Positions 21,205 through 28,258 of a DNA stretch of 64,000 nucleotides are shown here, in pieces (position 1 is the stretch's first letter; each line of letters starts with the position of its first letter). The stretch is from Azospirillum baldaniorum (GTDB taxonomy: Bacteria > Pseudomonadota > Alphaproteobacteria > Azospirillales > Azospirillaceae), in contig NZ_CP022254.1 in the NCBI RefSeq assembly GCF_003119195.2, positions 417,501-481,500 of the forward strand, read 5' to 3'. The notes beneath the pieces were generated by a model. It did no database searches and had not been told where the DNA came from. It was given only the letters and a program-made list of their open reading frames with translations. The position numbers and the translations under genes are program-made.

Positions 21205-22212
21205 CTACGCCCGGCGCTTCCCCACCGTGTCGGCGACATAGGCATCCCGATGCCCCATCGGCTTCGGGCCGCGCCCATCCTCTTCCGTGGTGTCGCGGGC
21301 GGTCTGATGTTCGATCTCCGCGTTCAGTTCCGCCCCCATCAGGATCACGTAGGAGGTCAGGTTGAACCACAGCAGCAGCACCACGCCCGCCCCGACCGAC
21401 CCGTAGGTCTGGTTGTAGCTGCCGAAGTTCGAGACGTAGATCGAGAAGCCCACCGAGGCGATGATCCACAGCGCCGTGGCGATGGCCGATCCCCAGGTGA
21501 CCCAGCGCCATTTCGGCTGCCGCCGGTCAGGGCCATAGCGATAGAGCACGGCGAGAGCCAGCACGATCGCCACCGCCAGGATGGGCCAGCGCGCAAGGCT
21601 GGCGGCCCAGCCGATCGGGGTATCCCGCAGGCCGAGGAAATTGATGGCCGCCGGCACCGCCACGATCAGCGCCAACGTCACGATCACGAAGACCAGACCG
21701 GCCAGCGTCAACACCAGCGACAGGCCGGCAAGCCGGATGAAGCTGCGCCGCTCCTCCTCACCGTAGGCGATGTTCAGCGCGGTGATCAGCGAGTTGGTGC
21801 CGCGCGACGCACTCCACAGCGTCAGGGCGAGACCGAACAGAACGCCGAAGCCCAGACCTTCCTGCGGCGCGGACGCCACGTTGCGCGCCTGATCACGCAG
21901 CACGTTCAGCGCCTCCGGCGGGAGCAGCCCGGCGAGTTGATTGACCTGCTGCTCCACCCCTGCCGGGTCGAAGACGAGGCCGTAGAGCGACACCAGTGCG
22001 GCGATGGCTGGGAAGATGGCGAACAGGGCGTAATAGGCCACCCCTGCCGCCACGATGGAGATGTTGTCCTTTCCCTGCTCCTCCCAGGTGCGCCAGAGAA
22101 TGTCCTTCCAACCCGCCTTGGGAATGTCGGAGGGCTTGGCCGCCGACCGCCCCCGGCCCCCCATCTCGACGCGCGGATACTGGTTGCGGTGGCGACGGCT
22201 CAGCCCCAGCAT
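21205..22212 (-). CDS. YihY/BrkB-family inner membrane protein
   Basis: A 335-residue protein of the YihY (formerly RNase BN) family. The segment KDNISIVAAGVAYYALFAIFPAIAAL is the family signature, and about six membrane helices follow, ending with GAGVVLLLWFNLTSYVILMGAELNAE. The family is not a nuclease; its transport or envelope role is unclear. The ATG at 22212 is preferred to an upstream in-frame start because it follows GGGAGGGGGG and leaves a normal N-terminus. The upstream DUF3618 gene ends 10 bases away, so the two form an operon. Confidence 0.85.
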   Translation of the reverse strand: MLGLSRRHRNQYPRVEMGGRGRSAAKPSDIPKAGWKDILWRTWEEQGKDNISIVAAGVAYYALFAIFPAIAALVSLYGLVFDPAGVEQQVNQLAGLLPPEALNVLRDQARNVASAPQEGLGFGVLFGLALTLWSASRGTNSLITALNIAYGEEERRSFIRLAGLSLVLTLAGLVFVIVTLALIVAVPAAINFLGLRDTPIGWAASLARWPILAVAIVLALAVLYRYGPDRRQPKWRWVTWGSAIATALWIIASVGFSIYVSNFGSYNQTYGSVGAGVVLLLWFNLTSYVILMGAELNAEIEHQTARDTTEEDGRGPKPMGHRDAYVADTVGKRRA

Positions 22213-22222
22213 GCCCCCTCCC

Positions 22223-23047
22223 TCACGCGACCGCTTCGCGCAGAGCGCCGACACGGTGGCGCACTGTCTCGATCTCATGGAAATGGGCCCCGACGATCAC
22301 CGTCAGTTCCTCGGGCAGGTCATCGTGGAGGCTGTTGCGGAACAGACCCAACGTTCCCTCCACTCCGCTTTCCAACCCACGGAGCAGCCCTCCGCGCGTC
22401 CGCGCGCCCCCCAGTTCCGTGTCCAGGTCACGCCAGACCGCATGGACGGGAATCCGCAGATCCCGCCCACCACCGCGGCGCACCAGTTCCGCCTCCAGGG
22501 CGGCGGCGCTGCGATCGAACTGGCTGGCGACCTGGGTCAGCCGCGCCCTCAAATCGGGATCGTCCAGCACCATGTCAGCTTGGCGGAACCCGGTGGCTCC
22601 TTGGCGGCACGCGGCGACCAGGACGCTCAGCACATCCTGGATCGTCCCGTCGACGACCCGTCCCGTCGGCGTTCCGGAGGCGGTGGGTTCGACCTCCGGC
22701 GTGCGTGAGACGGTCCAGGCGAACCACAGGGCGCCCGCCGCCATCACGGCCAGCGGCCAGGGGTTGGAACGGATGGCACGGGCCATGCGCGACGGGTTGC
22801 CCTCCACCACGTCCCGCACCACCTCGATGACTCCCCCTGACATCTGGCCGGGCGACAGGCGGAACTCGATCTCGTCGAGAACCGCGTCCATGCGGCCACG
22901 GATGGCGTGGATGTCCTGCTCGATCTCGTCCGTCCCACGCCGGCCCTGCGGCGCTGCCGGGGCGTCGGATGTGGGTGTGGTGTTTGCTGTGTTGCCCGCC
23001 GCGACGCCGCCCATGGTGTCGGCATACGGATCGGTGGCTCGGTTCAT
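22223..23047 (-). CDS. DUF3618 protein with DUF2383-like C-terminal helical domain
   Basis: A 274-residue protein. DUF3618 lies near residues 38-75 (TDEIEQDIHAIRGRMDAVLDEI), followed by a single hydrophobic segment (WPLAVMAAGALWFAWTV). The rest (from about residue 130) looks like the PA2169/DUF2383 four-helix domain, ferritin-like in shape. DUF3618 proteins are often next to YihY and phage-holin-family genes in envelope stress clusters. The ATG at 23047 has a GGGGGAG site; the longer upstream frame lacks support. It is first in an operon with the YihY gene. Confidence 0.75.
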   Translation of the reverse strand: MNRATDPYADTMGGVAAGNTANTTPTSDAPAAPQGRRGTDEIEQDIHAIRGRMDAVLDEIEFRLSPGQMSGGVIEVVRDVVEGNPSRMARAIRSNPWPLAVMAAGALWFAWTVSRTPEVEPTASGTPTGRVVDGTIQDVLSVLVAACRQGATGFRQADMVLDDPDLRARLTQVASQFDRSAAALEAELVRRGGGRDLRIPVHAVWRDLDTELGGARTRGGLLRGLESGVEGTLGLFRNSLHDDLPEELTVIVGAHFHEIETVRHRVGALREAVA

Positions 23048-23180
23048 GCCGGCGACTCCCCCTCTTGACGCTGCCGCCAAGCAACACCGGAAATTGGCCG
23101 AAGGTTCCGGCTTGCTCTCGGGGTGACACGAGGGATCGGCCATTTAAACAGGCCGCGACCGGGAGCAGTACCCCGTCATT

Positions 23181-23206
23181 TGCAAACCGCCACCGGCCGG
23201 TTTGCA
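23181..23206 (-). terminator. hairpin downstream of the tRNA-Lys gene
   Basis: TGCAAACCG (23181-23189) pairs perfectly with CGGTTTGCA (23198-23206). Read on the minus strand it lies about 50 bases beyond the tRNA 3' end, the expected place for the tRNA terminator. The T-run is poor. Confidence 0.5.
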
Positions 23207-23256
23207 GGGGGAATCTGAACGGATGCCCCGTTAAACCGCTAACCCATTGAGGGGAA

Positions 23257-23302
23257 TGGTGATCCGGGTGGGACTCGAACCCACGACCACATGATTAAAA
23301 GT
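23257..23302 (-). tRNA. 3' half of tRNA-Lys(TTT): prophage attachment site (attL/attR)
   Basis: On the minus strand, positions 23302 to 23257 give the anticodon loop CTTTTAA (anticodon TTT), the 3' anticodon stem TCATG, the variable loop, T-arm GTGGG-TTCGAGT-CCCAC, acceptor strand CCGGATC, discriminator A and encoded CCA. Right of 23302 the sequence no longer pairs as a tRNA (GACAA instead of a CATGA-type stem). The gene is therefore cut in the anticodon loop, which is the usual crossover position for tRNA-targeting phage integrases. The intact tRNA should be rebuilt at the other prophage end. Confidence 0.85.
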
Positions 23303-23394
23303 TGTCTGCAAATATTGTGAAATCAAAGCTGGTTTGCAGAATTCTGGAATTGAGACCCAACGTAAAACTGCCATTTCCCAAAGGTCTTGCAAAC

Positions 23395-23426
23395 CGAAAA
23401 AGGAGGCCGCCCATCAGTGCGGCCTC
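23395..23426 (-). terminator. terminator of the prophage lysis unit
   Basis: Stem GAGGCCGC (23403-23410) with GCGGCCTC (23419-23426). On the minus strand it is followed by CCTTTTT. It ends late transcription 12 bases after the stop of the last lysis gene and just before the attachment site. Confidence 0.85.
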
Positions 23427-23437
23427 TTCGCTTTTTC

Positions 23438-23569
23438 TCAGCCCCCGACGAACGCAAGGACCCATGGGAGCAGGCTGGTCCCGAAGAACTTGTCCACGGC
23501 GGCAGCAGCGGCGACGACGGCGACGATTCCCGCCACGGCGGCCAGCTTCTTGGTGGTCGGCAGCTTCAT
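23438..23569 (-). CDS. 43-residue membrane protein, possible second holin or lysis helper
   Basis: A small protein with a basic start (MKLPTTKK), one long Ala/Val-rich membrane segment and a second hydrophobic stretch (SLLPWVLAFVGG). The GAAGGAGGGG site lies 9-10 bases before the ATG. It is the last gene of the lysis unit, 23 bases after the lysozyme. Small phage proteins in this place are often holins, antiholins or spanin-like parts; I cannot tell which. The clear ribosome site, tight spacing and terminator support it as real. Confidence 0.65.
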   Translation of the reverse strand: MKLPTTKKLAAVAGIVAVVAAAAAVDKFFGTSLLPWVLAFVGG

Positions 23570-23592
23570 GATGTGCGCCCCTCCTTCGGGCG

Positions 23593-24039
23593 TCAGGTGG
23601 TCTCGAACAGGTCGGCCTCGGCGGCCCGGCGCCTCTTCAGGCCCGGAAGCTGCACCTTCTCGCCGTTGACCGTGGCATAGACCCAGCGTCCGAACTGGCC
23701 GGCGGCGCCTTCGTAGTCGCCCTGGTTCAGCAGGCGCAGCAGGGTCGAGGACTGCAGGGCGCCGGCCCCCAGGTTGAAGACGAAGGAAGCCAGGGCGCCG
23801 CGCTGCCGGTCGGAGAGCGGGACCTTCACCAGCTTGTCGACCTGTGCCGCAGCGGCGGCCATGTCGGCGCGCAGAAAGGTTTCAGCCTGAGCGGCGGTGA
23901 TGGTCTGCCCCAGCTTCACCCCGGCGGTGCGTCCGTAGCCGATGGTCGGCACGCCGGCCGGGCACAGGTAGGCCTTCAGGTACAGGCTCTCGAAATGCCG
24001 GACGAGGGCCAGGGCGTCGGGGTGGATTGGCGCGGTCAC
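23593..24039 (-). CDS. phage lysozyme (GH24 endolysin)
   Basis: A 148-residue endolysin of the T4/P22 lysozyme family that cuts peptidoglycan. The catalytic E-x8-C-x5-T pattern is E17, C26, T32, with the spacing of T4 lysozyme (E11, D20, T26); a Cys replaces the Asp, as in some phage relatives. TIGYG and FNLGAGAL are family motifs. The GTG start overlaps the holin TGA (GTGA); the longer open frame upstream is antisense-like and not used. There is no signal peptide, so it depends on the holin. Confidence 0.9.
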   Translation of the reverse strand: MTAPIHPDALALVRHFESLYLKAYLCPAGVPTIGYGRTAGVKLGQTITAAQAETFLRADMAAAAAQVDKLVKVPLSDRQRGALASFVFNLGAGALQSSTLLRLLNQGDYEGAAGQFGRWVYATVNGEKVQLPGLKRRRAAEADLFETT

Positions 24040-24215
24040 AGCCCGTCCTCCCGGCTGTCGCGGCGCACCTGCCGACCCCAGCGCCAGACCAGGAACGCGA
24101 TTCCGAGGAGCAGACTGACGGTGGTGAGGGCGGTGTTGACGTTGGTCAGCACTGGAGCCCATCCGGGCGCGGTCAGGCTGACGGCGATGGCCGTGCTGTC
24201 GGCGGGCTGCTGCAC
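24036..24215 (-). CDS. probable holin
   Basis: A 59-residue protein with one membrane segment (VSLLLGIAFLVW) and a short, highly charged C-terminus (RQVRRDSREDGL), the general shape of a small phage holin. It has a GTG start with GGGAG seven bases before it. It overlaps the lysozyme start by four bases. A copy of the GTGCGTTGG element lies 63 bases before the start. By position it opens the membrane for the endolysin. Confidence 0.75.
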   Translation of the reverse strand: MQQPADSTAIAVSLTAPGWAPVLTNVNTALTTVSLLLGIAFLVWRWGRQVRRDSREDGL

Positions 24216-24269
24216 TTGCTATCTCCCATTGGCGAACGAGGGGAGGTTGCGCGGGGTAGCCCTGCCGAA

Positions 24270-24278
24270 CCAACGCAC
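24270..24278 (-). promoter_or_regulatory. GTGCGTTGG late element, copy before the lysis unit
   Basis: Exact GTGCGTTGG on the minus strand, its first base 63 bases upstream of the holin start and just past the tailspike stop. See the finding on the repeated late element. Confidence 0.6.
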
Positions 24279-24297
24279 GAGCGGACAGAGCCGCCGG

Positions 24298-26823
24298 TCA
24301 GCCGACCGAAGATGGCGGCTGGCTTTCCAGCGCCGCGACGCGCTGGGCCAGATCCGCTAAACCACCTTCCAGCCGGTCGGCCCGGCGACGTTGATAGGCG
24401 GCCTCCACGACGAAGCATTCGGTGTACCGGAGCCCCCAGCGCAGACCGAGCGGGCGCCGCTCGACCAGGACCTTGCGAGGGCCGTTCTCCGTCTCGCGGT
24501 CCTCGAAGACCTCCTCGAACACCTCGTCCCGGCACAGGAGCCCATACCGGAACCCGTCGATGCCTTTGGCCTCCAAGGCGGCGTGCACCTGCTGGGCAAT
24601 GGCGCCCGAGTGGATACGGGCTGCGTCGCCCTTTTCGGCGACGGCATCGCGCATCCGGTAAAGGCACCACGACACGTCCGCCCATGCGTCCAGGAGGGCG
24701 TCATCTATCGGCGCACGGTCCTGCTTCTGCTCTTCGTCGGAAGTGTTGATGGTGCCGCTGTAGGCGTAGAGCTGGAGGAACAGGTTGCTCGGGCCACCAA
24801 GGTTGAATATGCCCGCCCCGTAGGGAAGGATATGCGCGTTCGGACGGATGTTCGTCGCCCCGATCTCCAACTGGTTTGTCACGCCAATGTAGAATTGATG
24901 GGTTGTTGCACTGCTCCCACTCTTGATTACTCGATAAACGGGGGTCGCCGTCGCGTAGTTATCAGTAACAAGCTCCAGCGTCAGGTCATTGTTGGAGTTG
25001 TTCCACCGTGCGAATTTCTGGTTCGCAGGAGCTGATGCGTCCACCAGATCGATCACCCTCGCAACACGCAACGGGGTGTTCAGCCGGTTCGGCTCTGCCT
25101 CAACAACACCGTCGTAGCTGTTGCCCAGGATCTCGGTCTTACTCACGACCAATCCATCGATCACGATGGGATCACCAACATTTTGGAAATAGTTGCCGAT
25201 GATGCTCCCCGGTTCGGCCCCGGAACCGAACAGGACGCCCACTGAGCCGCTATAGAACTGATTGCCTTGAACGATGGCCGCGCCGTTGGCGATGAAGATG
25301 TTTGTGCTGGAGGCTGCCCAAATCCCTCCGAGGATGCGGACGCCGTTGTCCTGCAGGGTTCCGCCTGTGGTCTCCACATAGACACAGGTCGTCTGCGCAA
25401 TCGCCGTGCAGTTGATCAGTGCGGCATAAGTCGTCGTCCCCGTAATCGAGTAGCCCCGCAGGCTCCCGGTGTTTGGGGCACCATAATCCGCCTGGCACCG
25501 GACGAACGACACGTTGGACACATTGCGCTGTGAGTAGTTGATGGCGTGCCCGTAGGAAAAGCAGTCGATGGCGGTGGACCAATCCGCCCCACCCACGTTG
25601 TCTGAACTGAACTCAATGCCCACGCCGGTGCGGCGAAGCGGGGCGTGAGAGCTATCGGAGCCGGCATGCACGCCGGGGGTGGTGGCGGTCATGAACGGCC
25701 ACACATGAACCCGCTCCAGGCGGCAGATGTCGTACCCGCCCGAGATCAGGACGCCGGCTTGGCAGTCCACGCCACAATCGAGCACCTTGGTCCGAGCAAA
25801 TCCCTTGCTGTCGATGCCAACCGAGTGACCGAGGACGAGGCACCCGCGGATGGTCACGTCTTCCCCAGCGCACTCGATGGCGACCCCGGAGAATTGCGAG
25901 ACCAAGGTCGCCGCAGTGGCAACGTTGGGAACCGGCTGGACCAACCCGGCCCGGATCACCAGCAGGTCAACCACCCCTCCGTTGCCGCCGTGGCGCAGCG
26001 TCGCACCCGGCCCGAGCTTCACCTGCGCCCCGCGATCGTAATAGCTCTGGGTGGCGTTGTTGGTGACGCCCTGGTTGCCGCCAAGGCCCTCCAGCGTCCA
26101 ATTTCTGGGGATGGTCACAGACGAGCCGAGGTAAAGCTTGGCATCCCAGGGGATGGTCAGCGTGCCGCCCTTGCGTGCCGTTGACGCGAAGAACAGGGCG
26201 AGAGCCGGAGCGTCGTCGTTCGCGCCGTTGGCCAAGCACCCCGCGTCGTAGATCGTGAGGCGTGTGCCCAGGTGCTGCGCCAGCGTGCGCGCTACAACAC
26301 CGCGCTCAGCGGCGACGGGCACGGTCCCTGTGACGGCGACCTCCGGCGGCCCAGGGATCGCGACGAGGTTGCCTTCGCTGTCGAAGCCGAACAGCCTTCC
26401 GGCACGAAGGGACGCGGGCGGCAAGGCCACATTGACCGTCTTGTCGCCGTCGGGCAGCCGGAGGGACCGGTTCAGCTTGTCGTTCAGTTGCTGGTTGATG
26501 GCGGTCAGCCGATCGAGGTCGGTGTTCAGGACCGACACGCGCAGGGGGCCAGAATCCGGAAAGTCGCTCGTCCGCTTGATCGCCACGTCGCGCCAGATCG
26601 TGACGACGGTGTTTGCCGCAGGGGTGGCCAGGACCAGCGAACCGCCGGCGGACTGCCCGGCGCCAGTCACGCTGAAACCATCGCTCGCCAGCTCCAAGCC
26701 CCCGACGCTGCACCGAATGTCGGCGGCCGAGAAGAAGGGGAACGGAATCACGAAAGCCGTCTGTGGGGCGCCCACGTCGTAGCTGCGTCGCGGCTCGTTG
26801 TCGTCAATCTGGATGTGCGCCAT
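24298..26823 (-). CDS. tailspike: T7-type head-binding domain, beta-helix, S74 chaperone
   Basis: An 841-residue receptor-binding protein. The N-terminal 150 residues resemble the T7 gp17 virion-attachment domain (DLDRLTAINQQLNDKLNRSLRLPDGDK). Residues about 190-640 have repeats of a pectate-lyase-type right-handed beta-helix, probably a polysaccharide depolymerase. The C-terminus is an S74 intramolecular chaperone; the TSDEEQK motif puts the self-cleavage serine at S695, releasing about 147 residues after trimer folding. The last part is a coiled coil. It forms its own transcription unit, flanked by two GTGCGTTGG copies. Confidence 0.88.
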   Translation of the reverse strand: MAHIQIDDNEPRRSYDVGAPQTAFVIPFPFFSAADIRCSVGGLELASDGFSVTGAGQSAGGSLVLATPAANTVVTIWRDVAIKRTSDFPDSGPLRVSVLNTDLDRLTAINQQLNDKLNRSLRLPDGDKTVNVALPPASLRAGRLFGFDSEGNLVAIPGPPEVAVTGTVPVAAERGVVARTLAQHLGTRLTIYDAGCLANGANDDAPALALFFASTARKGGTLTIPWDAKLYLGSSVTIPRNWTLEGLGGNQGVTNNATQSYYDRGAQVKLGPGATLRHGGNGGVVDLLVIRAGLVQPVPNVATAATLVSQFSGVAIECAGEDVTIRGCLVLGHSVGIDSKGFARTKVLDCGVDCQAGVLISGGYDICRLERVHVWPFMTATTPGVHAGSDSSHAPLRRTGVGIEFSSDNVGGADWSTAIDCFSYGHAINYSQRNVSNVSFVRCQADYGAPNTGSLRGYSITGTTTYAALINCTAIAQTTCVYVETTGGTLQDNGVRILGGIWAASSTNIFIANGAAIVQGNQFYSGSVGVLFGSGAEPGSIIGNYFQNVGDPIVIDGLVVSKTEILGNSYDGVVEAEPNRLNTPLRVARVIDLVDASAPANQKFARWNNSNNDLTLELVTDNYATATPVYRVIKSGSSATTHQFYIGVTNQLEIGATNIRPNAHILPYGAGIFNLGGPSNLFLQLYAYSGTINTSDEEQKQDRAPIDDALLDAWADVSWCLYRMRDAVAEKGDAARIHSGAIAQQVHAALEAKGIDGFRYGLLCRDEVFEEVFEDRETENGPRKVLVERRPLGLRWGLRYTECFVVEAAYQRRRADRLEGGLADLAQRVAALESQPPSSVG

Positions 26824-27398
26824 GCCCTGCCCTCCTGTTCGGCGGCAGGATTGGAGCGGGGTTAAATTCGGGCCAACGCACCCCGGCGTAAGTAAGAGTG
26901 CCGATCAAAACCTGTATCAGTCCGAGCAAGATCAACGGCTTAAGTCCGTAGAGACAGGGTTTTGATCTGCGCTCTAAGGCCACCCGGTGAAGGGCGGCCC
27001 TGGTGCTCGCTGGACAGTCGCCATATTCAAGATGCTCCTATTCCTAGTGAATTTGGAGACAATGCGGCGGTTATGAGAGCACCACGACTGACATCACTAA
27101 CCCAAAGTGTATTTTTTAGAGTCTGGTTAGCCATTTGCGCTGCAGTATCTGCAAGTTTGCAGACTTCAATAAGGGTTGCCAATGCGTAGTTTGACCCTTT
27201 GATCCACGTCAAACGCTCAGCCACGACTTAGGAATGGCTTTTATCACCACCAAACCAATCGGCAATGGACGCCACCCTCGTCATATCTTATTTTTCGGTT
27301 GTATAAACCAATGAATATAGCGATAATTTTTGCATATCTATGCGCATAGAGCCCCCCCAGTAGCCCAGAATGGCGCAAAAACACCACCGGAGGAAGAA
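26824..27398. other. gap between tailspike and RTX cargo gene
   Basis: 575 bases. The left part holds a GTGCGTTGG copy (26873-26881) and an inverted repeat: GATCAAAACCTGT (26903-26915) with ACAGGGTTTTGATC (26954-26967, one extra G). A minus-strand frame of 65 codons (27027-27224, GTG start, no ribosome site) is doubtful. From about 27280 the sequence is AT-rich and probably holds the promoter of the RTX gene. The base composition is unlike the phage structural genes on the left. Confidence 0.4.
26873..26881 (-). promoter_or_regulatory. GTGCGTTGG late element, copy before the tailspike
   Basis: Exact copy on the minus strand, beginning 58 bases before the tailspike start codon. The inverted repeat at 26903-26967 lies immediately upstream. 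Confidence 0.6.
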
Positions 27399-28199
27399 TT
27401 GGCAAAAACCGTATACGTTTCCGGATACTACAAAAAAGACGGAACATACGTGAAGGGTTACTATCGGACAGCTCCCGATGGCACAAAGGACAACAATTAC
27501 TCCACCGTCGGAAATACAAATCCTTACACGGGCGAGGCTGGCACAAAACCAGGAGGACAAAACAGCACAAGTCCTTCCGGATCAAATAATTCCGGATCTT
27601 CAAACACAAGCACTGGCAGCAACGCAAGTGGTTCTGGTGGCGCAGGCTCCGCTTCTGGAATTAATCGTCGACTTTCCATTACGGTTAATGGTAACAGCCT
27701 AGAGACAGATATGTCTCCTTATGTGGGACCAGTAAGCGGCTTGCAAAACATGCATATTGGAACAGATGAAAACGAGGCAATGGCTGGAACTGAATTTGCC
27801 GATTTCATCAACTCCCTTGGTGGCAATGATGCAATTAATGGAGGAGGCGGCAATGATGTGCTTGATGGGGGAACCGGTTCGAATTTCCTAACAGGCGGCA
27901 CCGGCGTGGACACATTCTTTATCGATGGTCGATCAGAAGGCGTTACATGGTCGACAATCACCGATCTTGAAAAAGGGGAATGGGTAACTGCTTGGGGTTG
28001 GAAGCAGGGAACATCGAAGTTGACTTGGGAAGAAATGAACGGCGCTGAAAACGCCAAGGGCGCAACAGCTCATATTGATTTAGATAACAATGGTACCGTC
28101 GATATGAGCATAACGTTCACTGGCAAAACATCCGGATCCCTTATCTCTGTTCCTGGTGAAGTGAACGGTTCAAGCTATCTCGCATTCATCCTTTCTTGA
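27399..28199 (+). CDS. RTX-type calcium-binding protein (cargo gene)
   Basis: A 266-residue acidic protein with a TTG start at 27399, chosen because GGAGGAA lies at 27389-27395. Order: a start KTVYVSGYYKKDGTYVKGYY seen in secreted proteins, a Ser/Gly/Asn-rich low-complexity linker (about residues 50-90), then RTX nonapeptide repeats from about residue 141 (GGNDAINGGGGNDVLDGG) that bind Ca2+, and a C-terminal domain. RTX proteins leave the cell by type I secretion. It is on the strand opposite to the late genes and is less GC-rich, which marks it as phage-borne cargo probably expressed in the lysogen. Confidence 0.8.
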   Translation: MAKTVYVSGYYKKDGTYVKGYYRTAPDGTKDNNYSTVGNTNPYTGEAGTKPGGQNSTSPSGSNNSGSSNTSTGSNASGSGGAGSASGINRRLSITVNGNSLETDMSPYVGPVSGLQNMHIGTDENEAMAGTEFADFINSLGGNDAINGGGGNDVLDGGTGSNFLTGGTGVDTFFIDGRSEGVTWSTITDLEKGEWVTAWGWKQGTSKLTWEEMNGAENAKGATAHIDLDNNGTVDMSITFTGKTSGSLISVPGEVNGSSYLAFILS

Positions 28200-28204
28200 T
28201 TTAA

Positions 28205-28243
28205 GGAGGGCTGGCGCCGCTACTACATGAGCGCCAGCCCTCC
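28205..28243. terminator. bidirectional terminator between RTX gene and ejection-protein unit
   Basis: A perfect 13-base stem: GGAGGGCTGGCGC (28205-28217) with its complement at 28231-28243. It lies between two convergent genes and can end both. A second small hairpin (CCCAAG/CTTGGG) follows at 28242-28258. Confidence 0.8.
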
Positions 28244-28258
28244 CAAGCCTGCCTTGGG

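Noticed and set aside
27027..27224. 65-codon minus-strand frame in the gap right of the tailspike
   Set aside because: It has a GTG start without a ribosome site, no recognised family and no coupled neighbours. Kept only as a remark.
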